NCBI GenBank assembly: GCA_022385755.1
Contig: MU278352.1
Coordinates: 620,001-684,000, forward strand
Direction of reading: 5' to 3'
Length of the DNA: 64,000 nucleotides
DNA from: Trametopsis cervina
Lineage: Eukaryota; Basidiomycota; Agaricomycetes; Polyporales; Irpicaceae
Shown here: positions 13,791 through 23,547 of the stretch, one piece after another
How the letters are laid out: the number at the start of each line of letters is the position of its first letter
Position numbering within the stretch: the stretch's first letter is position 1
The notes under the pieces: generated by a model
Database searches by the model: none
Told to the model about the DNA's origin: nothing
The model's input: only the letters and a program-made list of their open reading frames with translations
Translations under genes and position numbers: made by a program

Positions 13791-14043
13791 GTCGGGTAAT
13801 GTGTTGTAGTAAGAGGTGTAAGCGCAGTTCTCATTGCGTACGGAGCCGACTCCTCATGGGAGGAAGGCAGATGAGGAAGTATCGCGCGACAAAGCGCCCA
13901 ACACTGTATTGATGAGGTAACAGCGCGTGTTGTAGTCCAGTAAGTAAAAGGAATACAGAATGCTTACAGTCCGCAGTACCAGTACATTACATTACCTTAT
14001 TCCTTCATGTCTCTGTTCACAACCACCATCATGGTTGCCAGCT

Positions 14044-14069
14044 CAGCACACCACAACCATGGTGTGCTG
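14044..14069. repeat. Inverted repeat, 10-bp arms, 6-bp loop
   Basis: Arms CAGCACACCA (14044-14053) and TGGTGTGCTG (14060-14069) are perfect complements around a CAACCA loop. It lies about 260 bp upstream of the ATG2 start, on the ATG2 promoter side. Confidence 0.75.
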
Positions 14070-14076
14070 TCCCACA

Positions 14077-14090
14077 CCCTGTATACAGGG
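14077..14090. repeat. Perfect 14-bp palindrome
   Basis: CCCTGTATACAGGG reads identically on both strands. It sits 7 bp after the neighbouring inverted repeat. Such a site could bind a dimeric regulator, but I do not recognise a named motif. Confidence 0.75.
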
Positions 14091-14680
14091 CTACACCTCC
14101 AGGCTGATACGTACGCGTATCGGTCAGAGCCTACCTCGCGTGTTGCGCGTAGGAACGAAAGGTCAAAAGCCTTTCGATGATTTGCTCACAAGGCAATCAT
14201 CAAATTATGGCTCAAGCATCATAGCATGCATACCGCATAAGGGCCAAAAGCCTCAGATGCGCATAAATCTCTCGGGCCAGTACTGGCTTGCATAACCGAC
14301 ACCCCCCATCCCGGTCCTGTCTGGTAGCCGGGTAGGGAAACGCGTGGCATATCCTGCGTCTTGTCTAGGATTGCTATATTCACATCATACAGCGCAGACT
14401 GTACAGAATTCATATGACTATTGATTATTCTACCGAGATATTCGGCCCAGTTATACGTTACGTGTGCGAAGCGTGACAAGAAAGACAAGATAGCAGACAA
14501 GAAGCACGAAGCCTTGCATCAGAAAATGACGCGTGAAGCAAGAGACAGACGACTACAACTGCGAAAAGTGTGTTAAAGAACAACCAACGCGTGACAAGAA
14601 AAAACTATGCTACAGAAGATAGAAGTGTGCAAGTGAAGATGGTGTGCAGGAAGATGAGATACGTGTGCGAAGTCGCAGCC

Positions 14681-15239
14681 TTAAATATCCGCTTTCATAC
14701 GGTGGTAGGTGCGTTGGACAGCAAGGGCCAGGTCCTTGTAAAGAGCGACGCATCGGTGAGACATGTTTGCGGTTTGAAGCACGATGCACGTACAATGACC
14801 AGTGTGACGAAGTTAATGCGACGCCACCCACGCTCTCCGACCTGTCCGTTCGGTCCAAGGGCAACATGCAAAGCCTCAACATCATAGTTTGTGCTTGTGT
14901 CACCATCACCTTGCGCCTAAACAGAGAGTGAATAGAAGAAAGCGACAACGAAAAGAACACGACGCACCGCAGCCTCGCATGCCAAGTCAGAGCCTCCAAC
15001 AACTCGTTGCCTGTCGACGTACGTGTTGCGCTAAAGGCGTTGAGCCGCGTTATAGAGCACAGAGAGACACAACTCACGGGTTGATAGAAGTCCAGAGAGC
15101 GACGAACTCTTGGGTAAGGATGATATCGCGCAAGGTGGGTGGATCTGTATGCTGGGAGGCAGGACGTGTCGCGGTCGAGAGACTCCATGGCAGACGTGAA
15201 TGATGGGTACACGGGTTCAAAGTGTTTTTTAAGGGCCAT
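14681..15239 (-). CDS. Candidate multi-exon gene of unknown function
   Basis: I do not recognise this protein. On the minus strand four exons join without a frame error: 15078-15239 (54 codons), 14968-15030 (21), 14794-14916 (41) and 14681-14734 (17 plus TAA). The three introns (47, 51 and 59 nt) start GTGAGT, GTGCGT and GTACGT, end TAG, TAG and AAG, and all fall in phase 0. The product is about 133 residues, begins MALKKHFEPVYPSFTSAMES and ends RTYHRMKADI. It has no obvious signal peptide, membrane helix or known motif. The gene may begin further upstream: an acceptor (ACAG) at 15267-15270 would add SFLRSRRVL in frame, and an exon ending about 15380 with SRRVSYDISLLLPAD could join it, again in phase 0. 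A spliced non-coding RNA is the main alternative. Confidence 0.45.
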
Positions 15240-15266
15240 GAGGACGCGACGGCTGCGCAGAAAAGA

Positions 15267-17475
15267 CTGTCAGGTAGAGAAACGCCAGATTAGCGGAGAC
15301 AGTGGTAGTGGGTCAGGCAGCAGGCAGGCAAAAAAGGTAGGGGGTTTAAGGGCCATGCTTTATATGCACATCAGCTGGTAGGAGAAGCGAGATGTCGTAA
15401 GAGACGCGGCGGGATTCAGGCAAGCGCGTTTCCTCTAGCATGCAACGCCATAGCAGCAAGCCGCAAACCAGAGTCAAGTCCGCGACAAAGAGGAGGTCTC
15501 CGCATGTTGCGTGCCTAGCAAGATCGACAGCCAATGTACCGAGCCCAGACTAGAAAACCGTGTAAGAATACACGCTCGGAGAGGCAGTCACGAAACCCGG
15601 TAGAAGGAAGGCAGAAAGGCAAACTTTCGGCCCTCATTTGAAGCACAGTCGTTGTGCGAGTAAAAACACGATCGTCCTGTGCCTCAAGCCTTTCGGAGAG
15701 CGGGTTTGAGACGTCCTTTCGTGTCGGAGCAAACACAACACATCGCAGTGTGGGGAGACAGCCAGGGCGTCCTGTAAAGAAACGAGGCAGCGGATGAAGA
15801 ACCGTTCACCGCTCCAAAGAAAGTCGATGCAGCACACGACGATCCCACCCATTTGCTTCGAGCTATCTCCCGGTGTAATGTTACATTCGGTATTCTTCCC
15901 GCCTCCAGGCGCTCGTTGTGATACGTGATGTCGGGTCACGGTCACAACGAGGGCGGGAGGCGGGATGAGTAGTCGAGTGCAACATTATGCTGTGAGTAGC
16001 TATTGTCAAGCAACAGCAATGCAATGTAGTTTGTGTTCCATGGTACAACTTGAATGTACCCCTGGGGAGAGGAGATACGTTTGGAGGCGCATGAACCCTA
16101 TTCAATCAAGACGGGTGGCCATTGAAGAGTCTGCTTGGAAAGAAACAAATCTCAGTCCATGATACAGGAATACACAACGGCAAGACTACAAGACGTACCA
16201 GCTCGCAAGACATCTTCCAATCCCGCGGGCACATTGCGTTCTTGCTCCGGTCTGGTTAACGCAGGGTAACACAACGGCAGAACACCCCACAGTTCCTCGG
16301 AAACATGATAACTTCAGGATTCGCGTCCAATTACGAACATGGCCAGCCGCAACAATTCCAGGATACTTGCAACGAGGCATCGCGCTGATTCATCCGCTAG
16401 TTGTTGACAGACACAAGTCTCCGCAGGCCACAATGACACGGGATCTTAGCCAGGGTATTCGGTACCCTGTTACAAGCCATCCACACTGCACCGTAGCATT
16501 GGAGGACCACATCGCGAGGCCAGCGCAAGATTTGTGGCAGAGCGAATCCAGGACCCGACAGCGTTTGAGACGGCAGTACTACATCGCAGAAACTTGCGCC
16601 AAATAAAGTCGCCAGGGAAGCCCGTTAAGAAGAGACATCGCAGATGGTGTTGCAGTAACGTGCGAGAGCGAAGTCGACCAGAGTGCCGGACGATCGGGAC
16701 GAAACCAAGGCAGAAACTGTTTTTGATCTCATATCCACAGCAAAAATATCCAAGAAATATCGCCTCTCGACCAGCACAGATTATGACCTCCTTCCAGCTT
16801 ACAATACAGTCTTCTACACCCCAGGTCAACGAGGAAACATGTGCCGATGGATGCGTCGTGGTGGTAGGAGGAAAGAGCATCACGCGGGATTTCTAGCGAA
16901 TTTTCGATAATTTCGATCTAGCCATCAACGCAATATTGTGGCCAAGTCCCCTATCCCCCGTTATTCTCAGGTCCTTCCCCATCTTCCCCCTGCTCTGCGA
17001 CCTCAGACATCTCCTTTCCGACACTGCGATACCTGGCGGCACTCTAGAGACTATCATGAACGGCGGTAGAGAAACCTCCCATACCCGTTCATCGAAGCTC
17101 CCCGCCCACGGACTCTCGCGCGCGCGGCGACTCTCTTGGACACAACGTCTGGACTGTTTTATTTTATTTCCCAAGGCATCCTAATTCTTAGCCAACATTC
17201 CACCGACGTCAACAAAAAGGATCCCAAAGTCCACATATAAAGGCGGCTTGCTCGACTGATACTGGCGACCTCTGTCTGAAGAAATATCGACAAGCAGAGG
17301 AGATCGAGTCTCGTCATGACTTCTGAGCTGGACACTTTTGGACCGATAACTCTTCCGCCTTTCTGACAAACCGCAAGCCAGTGTAGATTTATGCTACCAG
17401 AACTACGACTCCACACGACTATTCTAACGATGAGCTGACAGCAACACATCCTCGACTTTCCCAATCCCATTGTGC
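15267..17475. other. Long stretch without a recognisable gene
   Basis: About 2.2 kb with only short, low-quality reading frames. It may hold upstream exons, the 5' UTR or the promoter of the candidate gene at 14681-15239, plus the 3' region of the deaminase gene. Minus-strand pieces near 15350-15600 and 16893-17100 look mildly protein-like, but I could not join them into a consistent model. Confidence 0.5.
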
Positions 17476-17997
17476 CTACCGCCCTGCTCTCGCAACCTCC
17501 AGACACCTCTTTTCCAGGCCCTTCACCCACACCACTTCAATCCCCGCATCCTTCAACCTTTGCGCCCCCTCGCACTGGACAAAGTCATCCGGCTCGCCCA
17601 CGCCAATGAAACACCTCCGCATGCGTGCCGCCACGATCGCATCCGCGCACGGCGCAAGCCCCGACGTCCGCACCGAGCACGGCTCCATCGTCGTATAAAT
17701 ATCTGCCTGCGCCAGGACGTCCGCCACGGCCGTCTCTGCTGGAAGATGGGGAACGAGCTGGTGCAACTCTGCAGGCAAGAGGGAGCGCAGCTTCGTTAGG
17801 GCGTTGGCTTCGGCATGTGTGTTGCCTTCCAGCTCTCGAGAGTATCCCGTGGCGAGGATAATGGGTTTAGAAGAGGAAGGGACAGGGAGGGTGATCACTG
17901 CCCCGACGCAGAACGCTGTGGGCGACGGCGTGCATTTCTGAGCCTCCTCCAGTGCGACCTCGAGCATCTCGAGGTGTACATTTTGTGCTGCATCCAT
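17476..17997 (-). CDS. Riboflavin-type pyrimidine deaminase (Rib2/RibD deaminase-like)
   Basis: This is a single-exon gene for 173 residues of the cytidine/deoxycytidylate deaminase fold. The zinc site is complete: HAEANALTKL supplies the His ligand and the catalytic Glu, and TTMEPCSVRTSGLAPC supplies the two Cys ligands. The PCS...PC spacing and CADAIVAARMRRCFIGVGEPD, followed by GAQRLKDAGIEVVWV, resemble the deaminase part of RibD/Rib2 more than the free cytidine deaminases. The likely reaction is deamination of the phosphoribosylamino-pyrimidine intermediate of riboflavin synthesis, with release of ammonia. The substrate is inferred from the family. The reductase domain of bacterial RibD is absent, as in fungi where that step is a separate protein. 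Confidence 0.75.
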   Translation of the reverse strand: MDAAQNVHLEMLEVALEEAQKCTPSPTAFCVGAVITLPVPSSSKPIILATGYSRELEGNTHAEANALTKLRSLLPAELHQLVPHLPAETAVADVLAQADIYTTMEPCSVRTSGLAPCADAIVAARMRRCFIGVGEPDDFVQCEGAQRLKDAGIEVVWVKGLEKRCLEVARAGR

Positions 17998-18467
17998 GTC
18001 TATAGAATTATCGATGTTGAATCATCACTGTTTCTTTGTGAAATCCTAGTGATTTCTGTTACCTGATTGAAGATCGAAAGGAGAGCTGATATCTAGGAGT
18101 TATCGCCCAGCGACGTCAGGTCTGTGACAGCTCGCGTGACTCCGGATCCGTCGTAACCTAATCATAATGCGAACTCCGGAAGGACTGGAAATCAGGGAGT
18201 TGAAAGAGGCAGGAGCGTTGGGTATAGCATTGTATTACATGCACAGCTGAGCAGGTGGTATATATACAAAATGTGAAAGCCTAAACTAGCTAGTGTGCCC
18301 GTCGTGCGAGCTGTAAACATAGCAGAGCAAATAGTATAATCATCATAACACTGTGAGAAAGCAAGCACAGACAAAATACAGTGTACAAACACATTAGTCT
18401 AGGAAGATCCCTCAAAATCACTCACTCGCAGCCCCGCGTAGCCCGGTCTGTCTTACTCCCATCCGGT
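17998..18467. other. Intergenic, about 470 bp
   Basis: This lies upstream of the deaminase and downstream of the CSC1/OSCA gene (both minus strand). I see no gene or clear signal in it. Confidence 0.6.
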
Positions 18468-21400
18468 CTACAACGTCCTAACCTCACCACCCGGCGGCGG
18501 CCCACTGATATCCACATGCCCCTTCTCATCCATCTTCGCGCCCTCCGTGCTGACCAGCACACCCGCCTCCTTCAAAGCTCTCTCTTCCTCAACCCCCAGG
18601 CCCAGCGTGTCCACCGGCAACCACACAACTCTCTGCGGCTCCACGCTCGCCGGGTGATAAAACTCTTTCGGCCCCGCATCTTCGTCCACAGCCTTGATCG
18701 AGATGGGCTGCATCGCGATCTGCGACTCTGAGACGGAAGACGCCTCGAACGACTGGTTATCGTCGTGGGGCGAGATGAGAGAACGTCTGCTCGTCGTCGA
18801 CGGACGGGGGTCGCCAGACGTCTCAGCATGTGTGGTGTCAATGCTGGCGTCTCGCTGTTTATACTTCGTCTTCTCGCCATTGCTGTCAGGGCGTCCGTGC
18901 GCGGGTTCGGGGGCGTCGTGCATAGACATCGTGTACGACTTGTCCGCTAAACTGAGCGGGAGGGAGTGGAGGAGTGGGTCATATGAATTCTTAATGATGA
19001 CGTTGAAGAATCCCTGTTGAATCCGTGTCAGTACCGATAAATAGACACAATATCCGAGTGAGACTTACAGTGAAGGCAATCAATACGATCATCAATGCGC
19101 CCTCCGGCACTGAACTGGCCGCGTTGTTCTGGTCGCGCGCAAGGAAGAACAGCGCAGCCAGACAGATCTGTTGGATATACATGCCCACAAAGATGTGCTG
19201 CATCGCCTTCGGGAAAAACAGTCCACCCGTCTCACCGCTCGCGGGCTGGTCGAGCTGCCACAAGAACAGATACTTCCAGAGGTGGTACAAAAGGAAGAAG
19301 GTGAAGCACGCGAGACCGTTGATGACAGGAGAGATGACCGAGTACGCGAGAGTGATCACGACGAGCAGCGTTGTACCTGGCCAGAGCGTACCCCACGCGA
19401 CATTGCGAAGCGTATATTTGATACCGTAAATGCTCCGGGGAGTACTTCCCAAAATGAAGAGTTTGACGTAGTAGAGAATGAGAGGTACGATTTGGAGGAA
19501 GCCACCAGCTGTACCAGACAGGCCTTGAAGGATGACGTAGGTCAGGAAGAAGTTAGAGGCCTTAGGGAGATTCTGTGCAAGGAGACTGGGTATGGAGCCT
19601 GGGTTGTTGAGGAGGTCTGGGAGCGCAGCAATGATACCGGATGAGAGGGAGACAATCAAGAACGAGTGCTGGGGGTCCTCATCAGTACCGTTCGTGATAC
19701 CGGAGAATTATAAACACTTACGAGAACTTGGAACAGGAAGAACCGCGTCATCAAGCTAAGCTCGATGTCCGAACGCGTAGGCGTGCCTTCCAGACGGCTT
19801 AGCAGCCTCAAAATAATCGGAAGCAGCAGCATAAGCACTGCGAGCAACACCGGGGGCAAAATACCAGAGATAATGCCGACAACTATACTCGGCAGCTCGC
19901 ATAGCCATGCGAGCCAAGAATAGGTTGTGCACAGAGAGTGGACGTTCGACACTGCACCAACAAAGGCGACAGGGAACGCCCACAAGATGATCAGACCGAG
20001 TGTGATGCCCCACGAGACAGCTGTCCTGATCCGCGCCTCGTACGGGTTCATGTTAAGGTTCGCCCAAATGACGTCTTGAGGCGCGACGCCCAAATGTCTG
20101 TCTGCCATACGATACGGTTCGTGGTGCGTCAGCAGCTGGCCAGCCATATGCGCCGCAATTTGTTTGTTGAACAGGACAAAGGCGCTGTTGTACGGGGGAT
20201 ACGTCTGGCGGCGCGGGTCATGCTTGTCGGGCCTCAGCCTGTCCGGATGATTGGTTTCGGGTGGTGGAAGTCCTGCCTCCTCTGCTGAGGTCACAGCAAC
20301 GTCTTCGGCCAGTTTGATACGCTCCTCCTTGAGTAGGGCAGATGTGTCTGCGATTTCCTTCTTCGCCCAGTCGATTGTATCGACCTTTTGTCCGATCAAG
20401 GGGAGGGAGAACGGGAGGAAAGAGACCGGGAGGCGATGGGTAGGACGTTTCTCTTTCGGTACCAGGGCTTCTGCCAGGGGGAGATTCTGTTCCTTATCCA
20501 CGCTTAATTCGGAAACGCTCTTCCCTTGTTTCTGTGCCAATTTTAGCTTCTTGTTATGCAATTTCGTGGCAGTATTCAGCAATGACGTCTCTGCGCTCTC
20601 CAGTTTGCCACACGCATTGAGTCGTCTGTTGTAGACCTCTGGCATCTCCTTGAGGTCTCTGTTCAGCCAGACTTTCGCGACCCCGCCAGGAAGATGCTCG
20701 AAGAGCTTGACAAGCGCCCGTTCGCTCAAATAGCGTTGTGGTACTCCGCGTATGAGGACGGTGCTGGCCTGGGCAGAGGTTGCATACTGCTCGCTGATCA
20801 GCCAACGCTGGCGAGTGTGCACGAAATGTGTCATTTCGGTCTTGATGTTGTACCACACCCAGACTGTTCATCAAATCGCTATATTAGCCCCAGCGAGTCG
20901 GAGGATAAGCGGTACGCACAAGTGAAGATGTACGCCATTATCAAGTGCCCCGCGTATCGCGTCTGCTTATCCGTCGCCACGTTTCCAAAGCTCAGCTTGT
21001 CCAGACCATTACGACCTTGTACTTCTGAGTTGACGGCGACGAGAGGGAGGAGAACGAGCCAGGAAAGAAGCCAGATAGGGAGGAGAATGCGCGTAACCAT
21101 ACGCAAAAAACGCACATAGAAGTATGCGTCGAGGCCGTTGACCTCCTTGATTCGCTGGTAATCAGCGTTGAAGACTGCGAGCGGCCATAGATAAAAAGAG
21201 CGTGCTAGTGGACCGACGCGTTTCCTGTAATCACGAAGTCAGAATTGCGAGCAAGCAAGGGATGTCATCGTGACTCCTTACGATTCTGGTGGTACATATG
21301 TTCGAGGTTGGTATATGGCGGGGAAATAAGGTCGTACAAGGGTAAAGATACCGAGCTCTGCGCCGAAGACGATAGCGTTAAAGACGAGGGAAGTTACAAA

Positions 21401-21521
21401 GGTATCGGTCGATGCACTGGCAGCATTGGTGATGTCTGAACTGCTCGTAGAGTTCCCGCTCGACCTAAGTGAACCCCATAGATAAGCATTAAGCAGTGAG
21501 ATTACTCGGGAAAACGTACAT
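18468..21521 (-). CDS. CSC1/OSCA (DUF221) cation channel, complete
   Basis: This is a full-length stress-gated cation channel of the CSC1/OSCA family, about 880 residues. The N-terminal block (TSLVFNAIVFGAELGIFTLV, then KRVGPLARSFYLWPL and NGLDAYFYVRFLRM) is the RSN1_TM region. The cytosolic domain follows (STVLIRGVPQRYLSERALVK, AFVLFNKQIAAHMAGQ). APQDVIWANLNMNPYEARIR leads into the seven-helix pore region, and a hydrophilic Ser-rich tail ends at the TAG complementary to 18468-18470. The N-terminus reads best as MSSGNSTSSSDITNAAS with the start codon split: AT at 21520-21521 is joined to G at 21464 after a 55-nt GTACGT...TTAG intron. Only the N-terminal few residues depend on this. It is clearly diverged from the family member at the left window edge. 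Confidence 0.9.
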
Positions 21522-22520
21522 GACGGGGAAAGGGTAAGGACTGTGAGGAAATTAATAAAAACGAGTGTGGGGGTACTTATTGGAATATCTCCAACCAGAC
21601 AACGGTGATGTCAACCGAAGCCTCGCCTCTTCTCTCAGCCACCCAGTTCAAGCGCCGATCCTGAGGATAAACCGCCGGAGCGCGCGGAAACCTAGGCTGT
21701 TCGTGCACTTCCTGGCCTCCGACCCGTTATCCCATTTCTTGTTGCTGGCAGCACATCGACATTTACTGGTGCCCTTGCTCGCTACAGTACAGCCTCGACA
21801 GACTTGTTCATCGGGTGCATGAATCCCTGCTCGGAAACTGTCGAAGCTCCGGCGGCGTAGGCACACTATATCGCGGCTACAGCCACAACCACTGTTATAC
21901 TTATAACCACGACAGCAGGAAGGTTTATTGCTCACCGCCGAGTTCAAAATACAAATGCCCAACCGGCACGGCGGAGTGGGAATAGGTGCGACGGAGGACG
22001 GACGTCGCTGTACGCGGTCAACACGTTTCCAGTTTCTGGCACATTCGTACGTCTGTTCGGAACCTCGCCTAAATGTTACTTGAACATCGGTTGGGAGGTG
22101 CGAGCGGATCTTGGAGAAGCTGAAAGAGTGGGCAATCCGTACACAATGTGTGCGTGTCGTTGGCAGACCGGTTCCACATCGACTCAAGATATGGGAGTTC
22201 GGAGGAATGTCACAAAGCGCCCCTACGCGTTACAACTCTTTCGTTTCCTACTTTCCAGGATTCCAAGCCCCCGACTATATGCGCATTTGAACAACAAGGA
22301 CGAGTCTGTCTAATAAGCGCTTCCAGGCGTGAAACAATATGTATGGATGTTGTGAGAGGGAAGTTATTATACGCAGTCATCAACAATTACAAGGGGTATC
22401 GCAAGTCATTTGCACGTCACATACACAGCCCTCGGAACGTCCGCAGTCCGACTGCCCAAGTACTCCGGAAGCAAGCAACTATACCTTTTCGTAGACCATT
22501 CCAAATAGCCTTGTTCGTTA
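21522..22520. other. Intergenic, about 1 kb
   Basis: This lies between the 5' end of the CSC1/OSCA gene and the 3' end of SHR3, both on the minus strand. A 179-codon open frame on the minus strand (21648-22187) is low in complexity, rich in Cys, Arg and Ser, has no recognisable domain, and is not joined to anything. I do not call it a gene. Confidence 0.55.
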
Positions 22521-23305
22521 TCATGAATCCTTCTTCGAAGCCACTACCACGGGGACAGCATCGCTCTTCGTCTTCTCGTCATTCATCTGTTCCGGTTGTG
22601 CTTCATCATCGCCATCTCTGTCGCGCTGCTCTGCCCACCATCTACCGGCTTGCAGGACGAGTACTCCAGTGAGCGCAACGCTGCATACGAGATGCGACGA
22701 GGCAAGTTCAAGCGTTGGAGTCTTCAGCGTAACGGGGAACGGAGGAAGTTCTTTCGCGGCTGTATTCAAGCTGCTAATGAATGGAAGTGGGAGGGGCTTG
22801 AAGTTTTCGAGGATATCTGATTTAATGTTGAGGTGAATAGTATACACCGAAAAACGGTAAACATACTGGGTAGGACTGAGAATATGTACATCATAGCCGC
22901 GGACGTGTACAACACTGCACCACAAGCTATCAGCTCGGATGTCCTTGAAAAAAATAATAAGGTGACTCACGTAGACTCCCTCCGTCAAACATAAAGTTGC
23001 CTGCTCTGCCATCGCCGAGACTCCACAGCAATGTTGTCGCGCCGAGCAATGCGACGGATCCGTACACATACAGCAAAGTTGATGGCATCCGACCCAGTAT
23101 GGAGTAGTATGTCGCAGCCGTCCAAAGTCTAGCATCGGTATGTGATGAAGGCGTTTTCCACAGAGTCAGAGAGTCTGCCGTCCAATGGGTGAAAAGCAGG
23201 CCTAATAAACCATAGTATGAGTACAGAAATCAACGATACGCGAAACGACTCACCCAATAGGAAAGCAGTCACACTGACGGTTACACTCATGCGTAAACCT
23301 GCCAT
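22521..23305 (-). CDS. SHR3: SHR3 family ER chaperone for amino acid permeases
   Basis: SHR3 is a small polytopic ER membrane protein that keeps amino acid permeases folded and packs them for COPII export. The start at 23305 gives MAGLRMSVTVSVTAFLLG; after a GTGAGT intron the first helix continues as LLFTHWTADSLTLW. Further pieces are LWTAATYYSILGRMPSTLLY, a glycine-rich turn (GRAGNLMFDGGS), a third helix, and the C-terminal helix (LELASSHLVCSVALTGVLVL) followed by a charged tail rich in Asp, Glu and Lys, as in fungal SHR3. Four membrane segments and about 210 residues fit the family. The stop is TGA, complement of 22521-22523. It is head-to-head with the PARG-like gene, with 240 bp between the likely starts. 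Confidence 0.85.
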
Positions 23306-23464
23306 TTTGACGAGATTAGAAAGGGATGGTGGTAGGTGTTGGACCTTCTAGTGTACAGCGACTGGTCGCCTGCACTGAATTCTTTATGAGCTGTCCTTGG
23401 CCTGTGATTTCAATTACATAGGCGCGCAATGCCAAGGGAAGCACGTGGTCTCTGCTCACGTAAG

Positions 23465-23472
23465 TCATATAA
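23465..23472 (+). promoter_or_regulatory. TATA-like box of the PARG-type gene
   Basis: CATATAAG lies about 80 bp before the ATG at 23548 but only about 13 bp before the ATG at 23485. This favours 23548 as the true start. Confidence 0.4.
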
Positions 23473-23547
23473 GAAGGTGATGCTATGATGCTCCATGTTC
23501 CATCTCACTTTGTCCACAACGTTATCACAAGTTTTCTCTTCCCTGCA

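Larger units (their letters stand above)
13791..14680. other. Intergenic: upstream region of ATG2 with two strong palindromes
   Basis: I see no convincing coding sequence on either strand. The stretch holds the ATG2 promoter side and an unusual pair of dyad symmetries about 290 bp upstream of the ATG2 start (listed separately). Confidence 0.6.

Noticed and set aside
14644..14931. Plus-strand open frame of 95 codons
   Set aside because: It is antisense to the better-supported minus-strand exon set and has no domain or intron context.
16457..16475. Inverted repeat near 16457 (CAGGGTA / TACCCTG)
   Set aside because: Seven-bp arms occur by chance in a window of this size, and no terminator or gene context supports it.
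16470..16896. Open frames of about 120-137 codons on both strands
   Set aside because: They overlap each other, are of low quality, match nothing I recognise and cannot be joined to exons.
21648..22187. 179-codon minus-strand open frame
   Set aside because: Composition is dominated by Arg, Ser and Cys, with no motif, and it lies in the 5' region of the CSC1 gene. Probably UTR or promoter.
23485..23547. N-terminal extension of the PARG-like protein from the ATG at 23485
   Set aside because: The likely TATA element is only about 13 bp upstream, too close for this ATG to be in the transcript. The ATG at 23548 is preferred.
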